The translations under genes and the position numbers were made by a program. From positions 1 to 64,000 of the forward strand of contig NZ_JAGPBB010000002.1 in assembly GCF_018063565.1 (NCBI RefSeq): 64,000 nt of DNA, in the 5' to 3' direction. A model generated the notes under the pieces. The model was not told the origin of the DNA, made no database searches, and saw only the letters and a program-made list of their open reading frames with translations. Within the stretch, counting starts at the first letter, position 1. The number at the start of each line of letters is the position of its first letter. The DNA is from Rhodoferax sp. GTDB lineage: Bacteria > Pseudomonadota > Gammaproteobacteria > Burkholderiales > Burkholderiaceae_C. Below are positions 7,867 through 16,698 of this stretch, in pieces.

Positions 7867-8228
7867 TGAAAACAACCAGCGCACCCAGTACCGGCCAAGC
7901 CTTGCCCCGGCGTGGCTCCAGTCTGGCGCTGGGTTTTTTGGGCGTGCTGCTGCTGGCGTGTCTGGCGGCTTTGGCTCACACCGCATGGGCGCAACGCCAA
8001 GCTGCCCTTCGGCCTAATCTGTCGGTTGCCATGGTGCAGGCGCTGCGTCTGACCGACCTGGCGTTGTTCACCGAGGCACGCTACACCCGGCACCTGAGTC
8101 AGGCCGATGCCTTTTCAGCCTTCCAGGATGGCCCGGTGGCGCTGGAGCATTTCCCGGCCGGCTCGATGGTGATGCCCAACCGCACGTTCCCGCCATCGGG
8201 CTTTGCCAATGCTGCCCCTTTGCGCTGA
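7866..8228 (+). CDS. Small single-pass membrane protein of the NosL-ABC operon
   Basis: A 120-residue protein I do not recognise. A basic N-terminus is followed by one hydrophobic helix (LALGFLGVLLLACLAALAH, about 20-40). About 75 residues then lie presumably in the periplasm, with FPAGSMVMPNRTFPPSGFAN near the end. It has no cysteine outside the helix. Coupling to nosL by a TGATG overlap and its place before the ABC permease suggest an accessory role in that system. Confidence 0.55.
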   Translation: MKTTSAPSTGQALPRRGSSLALGFLGVLLLACLAALAHTAWAQRQAALRPNLSVAMVQALRLTDLALFTEARYTRHLSQADAFSAFQDGPVALEHFPAGSMVMPNRTFPPSGFANAAPLR

Positions 8229-8247
8229 CCCGTCGCACACATCTCCC

Positions 8248-9393
8248 ATGCAACACTGGTTTAACCGTCAACGCTACCTCATCGACTACACGGTAGCCGC
8301 CATGGCGCGTCAGCGTGGCAAAAACCTGGGGTTGTGGCTGATCTACACCACGCTGATCTTTGTGCTGGCGTCGGTGATTTTGCTGGGCAGCGCCTTGCGG
8401 CGCGAAGCCGCGCAGGTGTTTCAGGGCAGCCCCGATGTGGTGGCGCAAGGCCTGCGCATGGGCCGCCATGAGATGAGCCACACCGCCGACATTGAGAAAC
8501 TGCAGGCTTTGCGCGGTGCACCCCGGGTTGAAGGGCGGCTGTGGGGTTATCTGTATGACACCTCCAGCGCCGCCAACTACACCCTGCAAGTGCCGTCACC
8601 CCAAGAGCCGCTGTACGCGCTGTCAGACGGCGAGGCCATCATTGGCGAAGGCGTGGCGCGGCTGCGCAAGGTGTCCGTGGGTCGCTCCATTTACCTGGTA
8701 TCACCGGCCGGACCGTTTTTGAACCTCAAGGTCAAAGCCATTCTGCCCGAAGCCACCGCGCTGGTCAGCAGCGACCTGGTGCTGGTGTCGGATGCCGACT
8801 TTCGCCGCTTCTTTCAACTGGAGGCTGACGAGTTCACCGACATCGCCGTATTCGTGCGCAACCCCAAGGAAATCACCAAGGTGTCTGAAAAGGTCACCAT
8901 TGCGCTGCGCCAGCACCGCGTGATCACCAAGAATGACGTGCTGCGCACCTATGAGGCGGTGTTCAGCTGGCGCGAAGGGCTGTTGTTGGCGCTGCTGTCA
9001 GGCGCGGTCCTGGCCTTTGGCATTCTGGCGTTTGACAAGGCCAGCGGCTTGTCGGCGCAGGAAAAGCGCGACATCGGCATCCTCAAAGCCATCGGCTGGG
9101 ACACCGGCGACATCGTGCGCATGAAGCTGTGGGAGGCGATGCTGATCTCTTTGAGCGCGTTTCTGGCTGGGTTTGCGCTGGCCTATGCGCATGTGTTTTT
9201 CTTTTCCGCCCCGCTGCTGGAGGCGGTGCTGAAAGGCTGGTCCACGCTGTACCCGCGTGTGGCGCTCACCCCCAGCATCGACGGCTTGCAAATTGCTACT
9301 CTGGCGCTGTTAACCGTGCTGCCGTATCTGGCCGCGATTGTCGTGCCGGTGTGGCGCTCTGCCTCTGCCGACCCCGATGCGGTGATGCGTTAA
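8248..9393 (+). CDS. ABC transporter permease, MacB/FtsX type
   Basis: A 381-residue permease with the MacB layout. One N-terminal membrane helix (LWLIYTTLIFVLASVILLGS) is followed by a large extracytoplasmic domain (about 50-245). Three C-terminal helices follow (LLLALLSGAVLAFGILAFD; MLISLSAFLAGFALAYA; LLTVLPYLAAIVVPVW), and the coupling segment EKRDIGILKAIGW sits before the third. The ATG at 8248 (MQHWFNRQRY) gives the usual family start. These permeases move envelope substrates or work mechanically with an ATPase rather than importing solutes; with two NosL genes upstream, a copper-protein maturation role is a reasonable guess. Confidence 0.85.
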   Translation: MQHWFNRQRYLIDYTVAAMARQRGKNLGLWLIYTTLIFVLASVILLGSALRREAAQVFQGSPDVVAQGLRMGRHEMSHTADIEKLQALRGAPRVEGRLWGYLYDTSSAANYTLQVPSPQEPLYALSDGEAIIGEGVARLRKVSVGRSIYLVSPAGPFLNLKVKAILPEATALVSSDLVLVSDADFRRFFQLEADEFTDIAVFVRNPKEITKVSEKVTIALRQHRVITKNDVLRTYEAVFSWREGLLLALLSGAVLAFGILAFDKASGLSAQEKRDIGILKAIGWDTGDIVRMKLWEAMLISLSAFLAGFALAYAHVFFFSAPLLEAVLKGWSTLYPRVALTPSIDGLQIATLALLTVLPYLAAIVVPVWRSASADPDAVMR

Positions 9394-9406
9394 CCCGGGG
9401 CCCACC

Positions 9407-10084
9407 ATGCTCGAACTGACCCAAGTCACCAAGCTTTACCACGAAGGCCAGCCCAACCAGCTGGCCGCTGTGTCCGAGGTGGACCTGTGCCTGCAGATGA
9501 GCGCGGTCACCGTGCTCGAAGGCCCCAGCGGCTCTGGCAAAACCAGCCTGCTGACGCTGATTGGCTGCCTGGCACGCCCCACCTCCGGGCGCGTGGTGCT
9601 GCACGGCGAAGCGCTGTCAGGCTTGCCCGAGCAACACCTGGCGCAGGTGCGGCGCAAGACCTTTGGCTTTGCCTTTCAGCGCTTTAACCTGATCCCCGGA
9701 CTGAGCGTGCTGCACAACGTGATGCTGCCCGCCTACCCGCTGGGCTTGCCCTACGCCCAGCTGGTGGCGCGTGCGCATGATGTGATGGCGCAACTCAACA
9801 TCGGACACCGCGCGGCGTTCAAGGTGGAATTACTCTCGGGTGGCGAAATGCAGCGCACGGCGATTGCCCGCGCCCTGATCAACGACCCGGCCATCGTGAT
9901 TGCCGATGAGCCCACCGCCAACCTCGATGCCGCGCTGACCCAGCAGTTTCTGGATATCGTGGTGAGCCTCAAAGCCGGTGGCAAAACCATCATCCTGTCG
10001 AGCCACGACCCGCGCATCACCCGCTCTGCCGTGGTGGACCGGGTGGTGACGATGGCTGACGGGCGCATTGTGGGCAAAGCATGA
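9407..10084 (+). CDS. ABC transporter ATP-binding protein, LolD/MacB type
   Basis: A 225-residue ATPase with Walker A GPSGSGKTS, the Q-loop region FAFQRFNLIPGLSVLHN, signature LSGGEMQR, Walker B IVIADEPTANLD and the switch histidine in SSHDPRI. It is the partner of the permease 13 bases upstream. The stop overlaps the next gene by four bases (ATGA). The short single-domain form matches LolD/MacB-type ATPases with separate permeases. Confidence 0.92.
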   Translation: MLELTQVTKLYHEGQPNQLAAVSEVDLCLQMSAVTVLEGPSGSGKTSLLTLIGCLARPTSGRVVLHGEALSGLPEQHLAQVRRKTFGFAFQRFNLIPGLSVLHNVMLPAYPLGLPYAQLVARAHDVMAQLNIGHRAAFKVELLSGGEMQRTAIARALINDPAIVIADEPTANLDAALTQQFLDIVVSLKAGGKTIILSSHDPRITRSAVVDRVVTMADGRIVGKA

Positions 10085-11070
10085 TCCTGCATCCCCCGGT
10101 GATGGCCCTGAGTCTGGCGGCGCTGCTGAGTGCTGGCACGTTGAGCTGGGCTGGTATTTTCTCGGTGCAACTGCTGCGCCACTGGAACCTGGCCAGCGGC
10201 GCGCGCCGTCAGATCGAACTGGAGCGCCGCACCTACCTGATCGCCACGACGCTCACCCTGGTGCTGGCCTTGCAGGGTTTTGCGTTGCTGCTGATGGTGT
10301 TCAACGCCGATGCCATGGCCCCGCTGCTGATCGGCGCGATGTGTGCGTTTGGCACCTTTAACGCCAGCGTGTTTGGCTTTCCGGCGCTGTTTGCCAAGAT
10401 GGCGCTGTTTTTCGCGGCGATTGTCTGGCTGGCGATGAACCATGCCGACGTGCTGGCGCGTGACTACCCGCTGACTCGCCGCAAATACGCGCTGCTGCTG
10501 CTGATTGCTCCGCTGGGCTTGGCCGATGCGGGCTTGAGCCTGGCGTATTTTGCCGACCTCAAGACCGACACCCTCACGTCCTGCTGCGGCACCGTCTTCA
10601 ACCCCGAAAAAGCCGGGCTGGGTGGTGAAGCCGCTGCGCTGGACCCTCGCACTGCGCTCATCCTGCTGGCAGGCAGTCTGGGGCTGACCACGGCGCTGGG
10701 CTGGCTGGCCGACCGCCGCCCCACCATGGCCATCGCTTACGGCGCGGCGAGCACGCTGTTCTTTGGCGTGGCACTGGCCGCTGTCGTCTCAGCCGTGTCG
10801 ATCTATATCTACGAAAACCCGCACCACCACTGCCCGTTTTGCCTGCTCAAGCGCGAGTACAACTACATTGGTTTTGCGCTGTACGCGCCGCTGTTTGTGG
10901 GTGCTGCCTGCGGGCTGGCCTCGGGCGTGTTGAGCCTGCGCCCACCGCCGAGCCTGCAAACCCAGCTGGCCAACCTGACCCGGCAACTGCGCCGGGTGTC
11001 GATGGGCGGATTTCTGGTGTTTGGCGGACTGTGTGCGTGGGCCGTGGTGAGTTCAGGGTTGCGGATTTAG
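10081..11070 (+). CDS. Polytopic membrane protein with conserved-looking Cys/His motifs
   Basis: A 329-residue protein with about eight predicted membrane helices, not recognised. Notable are a Cys pair in LTSCCGTVFNP and the motif PHHHCPFCLLKREYNYIG just before a later helix. CPFC next to three histidines could bind metal or act as a thiol pair, somewhat as in DsbB/VKOR-type proteins, though the fold is not evident. It overlaps the ABC ATPase gene by four bases and ends the NosL-ABC operon, so it probably belongs to the same machine. Confidence 0.6.
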   Translation: MILHPPVMALSLAALLSAGTLSWAGIFSVQLLRHWNLASGARRQIELERRTYLIATTLTLVLALQGFALLLMVFNADAMAPLLIGAMCAFGTFNASVFGFPALFAKMALFFAAIVWLAMNHADVLARDYPLTRRKYALLLLIAPLGLADAGLSLAYFADLKTDTLTSCCGTVFNPEKAGLGGEAAALDPRTALILLAGSLGLTTALGWLADRRPTMAIAYGAASTLFFGVALAAVVSAVSIYIYENPHHHCPFCLLKREYNYIGFALYAPLFVGAACGLASGVLSLRPPPSLQTQLANLTRQLRRVSMGGFLVFGGLCAWAVVSSGLRI

Positions 11071-11130
11071 CCGAATTTGCGTGGCGGGTTTGACGCGGCC
11101 CAACGCCTGATGGCGCTGTCGTTGGGTACG

Positions 11131-11220
11131 CTGGCCGACGTGGCATTCAGCTTCGCGGCTGTCCCCCGCCCTTCGGGCTCCTCCTTGATGCCGCTACGCT
11201 GAATGCCACGCCAACCAGCG
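11131..11220. repeat. Long imperfect inverted repeat in intergenic region
   Basis: Arms CGTGGCATTCAGC (11139-11151) and GCTGAATGCCACG (11198-11210) are perfect over 13 bases. They extend outward through CGCTGG/CCAGCG and inward through GCGGC/GCCGC. The loop holds a second hairpin, GCCCTTCGGGC. It lies in the 243-base gap between the membrane protein and the aspartic-protease-like gene. It could be an operon-end structure or a mobile palindromic element. Confidence 0.5.
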
Positions 11221-11313
11221 TCTGCGCGCGCTGTTGGCTGCAGTGTCATCGGCCAGCTCAGAGCATCCCGCAAAGCTCAATAGAATTTGCCCCTGTTTGT
11301 TTACCAAGGGCTC

Positions 11314-12273
11314 ATGATGCGCGCATTGAAAAGTTGGTTGGTCGGCTTGGCCGCCTGCCTGCTGGCCCTGGCACCGTCGGTTTGGGCGGCGCAAGCCAAA
11401 GCCGGGCTGGCACTTGAAGCGGGGTTTACACCAACGCAAGACCTGACAGTCTGGCCGCTGCAAATTGCCCACGGCTACCCGCTGGTGCGCGCGCAGGTGG
11501 GCGAGGTGCAAGGGGTGTTCATGCTCGACACCGGCACCCCATGGGGCTTGCTGCTCAACAGTGCCCGCGTCAAGCTGCCTGATGCCACTCCAGTGGTGTC
11601 TGGCAGCGCCGGGTCGGGGCAAAAGCTGGAGATCAGCCGCTCCAGCCACATGCCGCCGATACAGATTCACGGCCAAAACTGGGCACAGGTGCGTGATGTG
11701 CATTCGGCTGATCTGGCGTTTATTGAACAAGGCACCGGCATGGGGCCTTACCTGGGTTTTATTGGGGCCAATTTTTTCAAGGATTCAGCGCTGACGCTGG
11801 ACTACGCACGCCGCGTGGCTTTTGTGCAGCGCCTGCACCCCGACAACGGTACACCGCTGGCTGCGCTGCCCGCGGCGCAGTCGGGTGGCACGACAGTCGC
11901 CAGCCTGCACTACCGGGGCGCGCAACCCAACACACCCGTGTTGGATGCCATGCTGAGCAACACGGCGGTACGCGTCATGCTCGACAGCGGCAACCCCGGG
12001 GCCAATATCGACCGCGCCTGGCTTGCCACGCTGCAAGCCGCCGGCAGCGCCACGCCGTTTAGCCAGATGGACGGCAACACCACCTACCGCATCAGCCCAC
12101 TGCTGCTGGGCGGCGCGGCCCTGGCGCTGGAAGACATCGCCAGTTACGAGGTGCCCGTCATGATCAATGGCCAGCCTGACCCACAGTTGGTCAAAATTGG
12201 CTACAGCCTGCTCAAGCACCTGGGCGTGACCTGGAACTACCGCCTGCAAACCATGACATTTTTCATGCCCTGA
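11314..12273 (+). CDS. Exported retropepsin-like aspartic protease homologue
   Basis: A 319-residue protein with a signal peptide (WLVGLAACLLALAPSVWAA). It has two aspartic-protease-like turns: MLDTGTPWGLL (about residue 70) and MLDSGNPGANID (about 220), each with a hydrophobic flank, as in two-lobed or duplicated retropepsin-type proteins. AAGGG precedes the tandem ATGATG at 11314/11317. Peptidase activity is inferred from the DTG/DSG motifs only. No neighbour explains its substrate; it sits between the ABC operon and an amidase-like gene. Confidence 0.65.
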   Translation: MMRALKSWLVGLAACLLALAPSVWAAQAKAGLALEAGFTPTQDLTVWPLQIAHGYPLVRAQVGEVQGVFMLDTGTPWGLLLNSARVKLPDATPVVSGSAGSGQKLEISRSSHMPPIQIHGQNWAQVRDVHSADLAFIEQGTGMGPYLGFIGANFFKDSALTLDYARRVAFVQRLHPDNGTPLAALPAAQSGGTTVASLHYRGAQPNTPVLDAMLSNTAVRVMLDSGNPGANIDRAWLATLQAAGSATPFSQMDGNTTYRISPLLLGGAALALEDIASYEVPVMINGQPDPQLVKIGYSLLKHLGVTWNYRLQTMTFFMP

Positions 12274-12364
12274 GCCGCTTGCGCATCGGCCACCGGCGCA
12301 GGCAACGACAATCCGGCGCTGATCATCACTCACTTACCTCCCGTTCAACCTGGGCATTCACAGC

Positions 12365-13465
12365 ATGAATCACACCTTGCGCACCCTTACTGCCGCCGTC
12401 ATGGCGGGCCTGGCCACCGCGTCGCTGGCTTGCACCGGCATTTCCTTGCAATCGCAAGACCAGGGCGTGGTCGCAGCACGCACCGTGGAGTGGGCGTTAA
12501 GCGACGCGCAGCACTACCGCATGGCGCTGTTTCCGCGTAACCAAAGCTATAGTTCGCTGACGCCAGAAGGGGCCAACGGCATGGCCTGGGCTGGCAAGTT
12601 TGGCTTTGTGTCGATGACCGCCTACGGGCAGAACTACGGCCCAGACGGCCTCAACGAAGCGGGCCTGTACGTTGGCATGTATTACCTGCCAGGTTTTGCT
12701 GAATACGCCGAGTACGACCCGGCGCAAAAAGCCAAGTCCTTGAGTGTCGGCGACTTCATGCAGTGGATGCTCTCAAGCTTCAAAACCGTCGCCGAGGTGC
12801 GCGCCAACCTCGACAAGATTCGCGTCATCAACGTCAAAGACGAGCGTTTTGGCGGCGCAGCGCTACCGTTTCACTGGAAGATTGGCGATGCCAGCGGCCA
12901 GAGCATCGTCATCGAGTCGGTGAGCGGCGGGCAACTCAAGGTCTATGACGCATTTTTAGGGGTCATCACCAACTCGCCCACCTACGACTGGCACCTGACC
13001 AATCTGCGCAACTACCTGCATTTGAGCCCCGATGCCCGCCAACCGATGGCGCTGGGCGATCTGAACCTGACCCCGCTGGGTGCCGGCTCGGGCATGCTGG
13101 GCCTGCCGGGCGACTACACGCCGCCGTCACGTTTTGTCCGAGCCACAGCGCTCACAGCCTCCGCCCGGCCGCTCAAAACCAGCACCGACGCAGTGTTTGA
13201 GGCCTTCCGCATTCTCGACAACTTCAACATTCCGCTGGGGGCCACGGTGCCGCGCAACGCGCTGCCGCAAGACATCACCAGCGCCACTCAGATCACCACC
13301 GCCGCCGACCTGAAACAGCGCAAGTTCTACTACCACACCATGTTCAACCGCGAAGTGCGCATGATCGACCTGAAAAAGATCGACTTTGGCAGCCTGAAAG
13401 CGCAAATCATCGACGACGACAGTGGGCGGCGTGACACGGTGCGCGAGCTCAAGCCGCAGTTGTAA
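12365..13465 (+). CDS. Choloylglycine hydrolase / penicillin V acylase family (linear amide C-N hydrolase)
   Basis: A 366-residue Ntn-hydrolase of the bile-salt-hydrolase family. After a signal peptide ([15 protein letters not shown]) the mature chain begins with the nucleophile C23 (CTGISL), which must become N-terminal. The family pattern follows: RTVEWA with the conserved Arg, [28 protein letters not shown], and [15 protein letters not shown] with the Asn and Asp/Tyr region. Family members cleave linear amides such as bile salts, penicillin V or acyl-homoserine lactones; the substrate here is unknown. It is exported, so it acts in the periplasm or outside. Confidence 0.85.
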   Translation: MNHTLRTLTAAVMAGLATASLACTGISLQSQDQGVVAARTVEWALSDAQHYRMALFPRNQSYSSLTPEGANGMAWAGKFGFVSMTAYGQNYGPDGLNEAGLYVGMYYLPGFAEYAEYDPAQKAKSLSVGDFMQWMLSSFKTVAEVRANLDKIRVINVKDERFGGAALPFHWKIGDASGQSIVIESVSGGQLKVYDAFLGVITNSPTYDWHLTNLRNYLHLSPDARQPMALGDLNLTPLGAGSGMLGLPGDYTPPSRFVRATALTASARPLKTSTDAVFEAFRILDNFNIPLGATVPRNALPQDITSATQITTAADLKQRKFYYHTMFNREVRMIDLKKIDFGSLKAQIIDDDSGRRDTVRELKPQL

Positions 13466-13680
13466 GCGCAGCGGACTTGGGGTAGAGGCCAACCTGAAAC
13501 CTGGTGCTCAGTCGGCACACGGCAATGGTGTGTTCTGTGGGTGACCGAGAAACTGTTTTTCCTGTGCTGAGACTTTGAGCCGGTTGGGCTCAAGTTTGTC
13601 CTGCAGCAGAACAGAAACATCCAGCGCAATTGATTTATGTCATTTATTGGGCTTGGGGGGTGGTGCCATAATCGCGCCCC

Positions 13681-14049
13681 ATGACTCTATTTCATACCCT
13701 GCGTAGTATGCCGTGGCTAGCCAAACTGGCTCTGCTGTGGTTTGCCTTGACGCTCGGTGTGGCGGTGGCCAGCCCAATGGTCAACCCGCAGGAAGAACTG
13801 ACCATCTGCACCTCGGCGGGCATGGTCAAAGTCATTCTCCATGCAGACGGCTCCATCAGCACCGAACCCAGCGGCGAATTGAGTTGCCCGCTGTGCGTGG
13901 TGGGCAGCGGCGCACCGCCAAGCTTCTCGATCGTGCTACCTGAGCCAGTGCAGCCCTTGGGCTATGTGCTGCAAAGCATTCCGGCGGCGCATATCGCTGC
14001 GTCCACCTCTGCACCGCCGCCATCGCGCGGCCCACCAAGCCTTCTCTAA
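13681..14049 (+). CDS. DUF2946-family small exported protein, copy 2
   Basis: A 122-residue paralogue of the protein at 5464, with the same hydrophobic N-terminus (LAKLALLWFALTLGVAVASP) and cysteines ICTSAGM and CPLCVVGS. The tail diverges but again ends in PPPSRGPP. CATAAT stands 8 bases before the ATG, followed by CGCGCCCC and no Shine-Dalgarno, as in copy 1 (AACAAT then CGCGCCAT). It precedes the copper receptor gene by 213 bases. A role in copper handling is inferred from context. Confidence 0.78.
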   Translation: MTLFHTLRSMPWLAKLALLWFALTLGVAVASPMVNPQEELTICTSAGMVKVILHADGSISTEPSGELSCPLCVVGSGAPPSFSIVLPEPVQPLGYVLQSIPAAHIAASTSAPPPSRGPPSLL

Positions 14050-14110
14050 ACTATCAAGTTTGTAGCTTCTTGCGCTTATTCAGTAAGCGCTTGAAGTCGA
14101 TTTGATCAGT
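14050..14110 (+). repeat. Dispersed intergenic repeat, copy B1
   Basis: AGTTTGTAGCTTCTTGCGCT, then TTCAGTAAGCGCTTGAAGTC and ATTTGATC. Same orientation and layout as copies A and C. It begins directly after the DUF2946 copy 2 stop. Confidence 0.65.
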
Positions 14111-14163
14111 ATCTTTGGGCTATCGCGCCCGTCTTTTTGCGGCACTTTGCCAGTGCTGCCTGT

Positions 14164-14220
14164 TTGATTCTAATTTTGTAGCTTCCAGCGCAATCTGGAT
14201 AAGGGCTACAGGATCATTTC
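14164..14220 (+). repeat. Dispersed intergenic repeat, copy B2
   Basis: TTTTGTAGCTTCCAGCGCAA followed by TGGATAAGGGCTACAGGATC. It lies 50 bases after B1 in the same orientation, so two copies stand in tandem upstream of the TonB receptor. Confidence 0.65.
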
Positions 14221-14262
14221 TCATATTTTCTCGACACTTTCTCACGCCTTATCAGGTCCACC

Positions 14263-16590
14263 ATGCCCACATTTCAATTCTCGAAACTACCCCGCGCCAT
14301 CGCCTTGGCCTTGCCGGCACTGTCAATGCTCTGCAGCCAGGCACTGGCGCAAAGCACCAACACCCTGCCACCCGTGACCGTGAATGCCAACAAGACCAAG
14401 ACCGCCCCAGTGCCCAGCCCCGAAGTGGTTAGCCCAGCCAGCCTGGCGGGTGGGCTATCCGCCACCAGCGACACCGCCAGCCTGTTGCGCGACGTGCCGG
14501 GCTTGAGCCTGTATGGCGCAGGCGGAGTTTCCAGCCTGCCCGCCATTCACGGCCTGGCCGATGACCGGCTGCGCATCAAGGTCGATGGCATGGACCTGAT
14601 TGCCTCTTGCCCCAACCACATGAATCCGGCGCTGTCGTACATCGACCCGACCAGCGTCGGCGCGTTGCAGGTGTACGCCGGCATTGCACCGGTCAGCACC
14701 GGCGGCGACTCGATTGGCGGCACCATCGTTGCCGAATCGCGCCCACCCGTCTTTGCCGCACCCGGTGTTGGCAGCATCACCCAGGGTGAGATTGGCGCGT
14801 TTTACCGCAGCAACAACCAGGCCAGCGGTGCCAATGTCGCCGCCACCTACGCCACCGAAGCCTTCAGCATCAGCTACCGGGGCTCTACGGCCAAAGCCGA
14901 CAACTACAGCGCCGGCGCCGACTTTAAAAACTACGACTTTACCGGCCGCGTGGGCCACACGCTCGCGCGCGATGAGGTCGGCTCCACCGCTTACGAGACA
15001 ACCAACCACCTGCTGGCGCTGGCCTACCGCAACGACCGCCACCTGTTTGAGGCCAAGTTGGGCGTGCAAGACATGCCGTTCCAGCTCTACCCGAGCCAGC
15101 GCATGGATATGTTGGACAACCAGCAAAACAGCATCAACCTGCGCTACCTGGGTGAATTCGACTGGGGCCAGGTGGAAGCGCGCGTCTACCACGAGAAGGT
15201 TGACCATTTCATGGACTTTGGTGCTGACAAGCGCTACTGGTACGGCGGCTCCACCACCAATGGCGTGGTGGTTGGCTCGGGTGGTGCCACCGCCTTGAAC
15301 GGCATCCCTTGCAGCCCGATCAGCATGACATGTGCGGCTGGCATGCCGATGTACACCGAAGGCAAAACCACCGGTGCCAGCGTGCGCGCCGACATTGCGC
15401 TCAGCCCGCAAAACCTGCTGCGCGTCGGTGGCGAACTGCAAAAGTACCGCATCAACGACTGGTGGACCCCCTCGGGTGGCGGCATGTGGCCGGGCACCTT
15501 CTGGAACATCAATGACGGCCAGCGTGATCGCACTGCGGCCTACGCCGAATGGGAGGCCCGCAGGAGCGACCAGTGGCTGACGCTGCTGGGGGCCCGCGTC
15601 GAGCAGGTCAAGATGGATGCGGGCACGGTGCGTGGCTACAACACGGCCGCTACCGCCATGGGTTTCCAGGCGCGTGACGCAGCCAATTTCAACGCGCTGG
15701 ACCACAACACCACCGACAACAACTTTGACCTGACGGCAATGGCCCGCTACACCGCCAGCCCCAGCTACGAGATCGAGTTTGGTTACGCCCACAAGGTGCG
15801 CTCACCCAACGTCTATGAGCGCTTCCCTTGGTCCACCTGGCAGATGGCGGCGCTGATGAACAACTTTGTTGGCGACGGCAATGGCTACATTGGCAACCCC
15901 GACCTCAAGCCCGAGTCAGCCAACACGCTCTCAGCCACTTTCGACTGGCATGGCGCTGACCGCAGCTGGGGTTTCAAGGCCACGCCGTATGTCACGCAGG
16001 TCAGCAACTACATCGATGCGCAGCAGTGGAACGCCACCACCAATGCTCCCGCTACCGTGCTGGCCACCAACAAATTCAGTGTACTGCGCTATGTCAACCA
16101 GTCGGCGCGCCTGTATGGTGTGGACTTGTCGGGCTACCTGCCGCTGGCCAAGACCAGCATGGGCGACTTTGGTCTGAAAGGCTTGCTCAACTACACCCAC
16201 GGCGGCAACCAGGACACCGGTGACGGCCTGTACAACATCATGCCGCTGAACGCCAAACTCATCGTGACCCAGAAAACCGGCGCCTGGGACAACAGCCTGG
16301 AACTGGTCGGCGTCAAGGCCAAGACTGATGTGTCAACCATGCGCAACGAAGTCAAGACACCAGGCTATGGTCTGGTCAACCTGCGCACCAGCTACACCTG
16401 GAAACAGGTGCGGGTGGACTTTGGCATTGAGAACCTGTTTGACAAGTTCTACTACTTGCCCACAGGTGGCATCTACACCGGCCAGGGCACCACCATGAGC
16501 AATCCGGCGCTGCCCAACTACCCGCAGTGGGGTACGGCCGTGCCGGGCATGGGCCGCTCGGTGTATGTGGGCTTGAATGTGAAGTTCTAA
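14263..16590 (+). CDS. TonB-dependent copper receptor (OprC/NosA family)
   Basis: A 775-residue outer-membrane receptor: signal peptide to ALAQ30, plug domain (about 35-165, VDGMDLIASCPNHMNPALSY), then a beta-barrel ending in aromatic VGLNVKF. The copper site known from Pseudomonas OprC, a CxxxM in the plug and an HxM in an outer loop, appears here as C116-PNH-M120 and H315-F-M317. This supports copper rather than siderophore uptake. NosA-type receptors supply copper for nitrous oxide reductase. It is flanked by DUF2946 and a Crp/Fnr regulator and lies near SCO/NosL genes. No strong Shine-Dalgarno is visible before the ATG. Confidence 0.9.
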   Translation: MPTFQFSKLPRAIALALPALSMLCSQALAQSTNTLPPVTVNANKTKTAPVPSPEVVSPASLAGGLSATSDTASLLRDVPGLSLYGAGGVSSLPAIHGLADDRLRIKVDGMDLIASCPNHMNPALSYIDPTSVGALQVYAGIAPVSTGGDSIGGTIVAESRPPVFAAPGVGSITQGEIGAFYRSNNQASGANVAATYATEAFSISYRGSTAKADNYSAGADFKNYDFTGRVGHTLARDEVGSTAYETTNHLLALAYRNDRHLFEAKLGVQDMPFQLYPSQRMDMLDNQQNSINLRYLGEFDWGQVEARVYHEKVDHFMDFGADKRYWYGGSTTNGVVVGSGGATALNGIPCSPISMTCAAGMPMYTEGKTTGASVRADIALSPQNLLRVGGELQKYRINDWWTPSGGGMWPGTFWNINDGQRDRTAAYAEWEARRSDQWLTLLGARVEQVKMDAGTVRGYNTAATAMGFQARDAANFNALDHNTTDNNFDLTAMARYTASPSYEIEFGYAHKVRSPNVYERFPWSTWQMAALMNNFVGDGNGYIGNPDLKPESANTLSATFDWHGADRSWGFKATPYVTQVSNYIDAQQWNATTNAPATVLATNKFSVLRYVNQSARLYGVDLSGYLPLAKTSMGDFGLKGLLNYTHGGNQDTGDGLYNIMPLNAKLIVTQKTGAWDNSLELVGVKAKTDVSTMRNEVKTPGYGLVNLRTSYTWKQVRVDFGIENLFDKFYYLPTGGIYTGQGTTMSNPALPNYPQWGTAVPGMGRSVYVGLNVKF

Positions 16591-16627
16591 GCCCCAACTG
16601 CTCTTTGGCCCAAGCTGCAAGGCGCTT

Positions 16628-16683
16628 CTCTTCATATAGCTGGTAGCGCATTGCTCATAAGGGCTAGAGGCTTGTTTCATATG
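16628..16683 (+). repeat. Dispersed intergenic repeat, copy C
   Basis: TCATATAGCTGGTAGCGCAT, then GCTCATAAGGGCTAGAGGCT. Same orientation as A and B. It fills the gap between the copper receptor and the Crp/Fnr gene, close to the latter's start. Confidence 0.65.
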
Positions 16684-16698
16684 AAAACTGGAGTCATC

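Noticed and set aside
13479..13500. GGGGTAGAGGCC as an eighth copy of the dispersed repeat
   Set aside because: Only the end of the motif matches; the TAGC...GCGC half is missing.
14102..14115. TTGATCAGTATCTT as an Fnr/Dnr box upstream of the copper receptor
   Set aside because: Eight of ten core positions match, but TTGATC belongs to the dispersed repeat also seen elsewhere, so the match is probably incidental.
14455..15792. 445-codon open frame on the minus strand
   Set aside because: It lies wholly antisense to the copper receptor gene, whose family match is strong; long antisense frames are common in GC-rich DNA.
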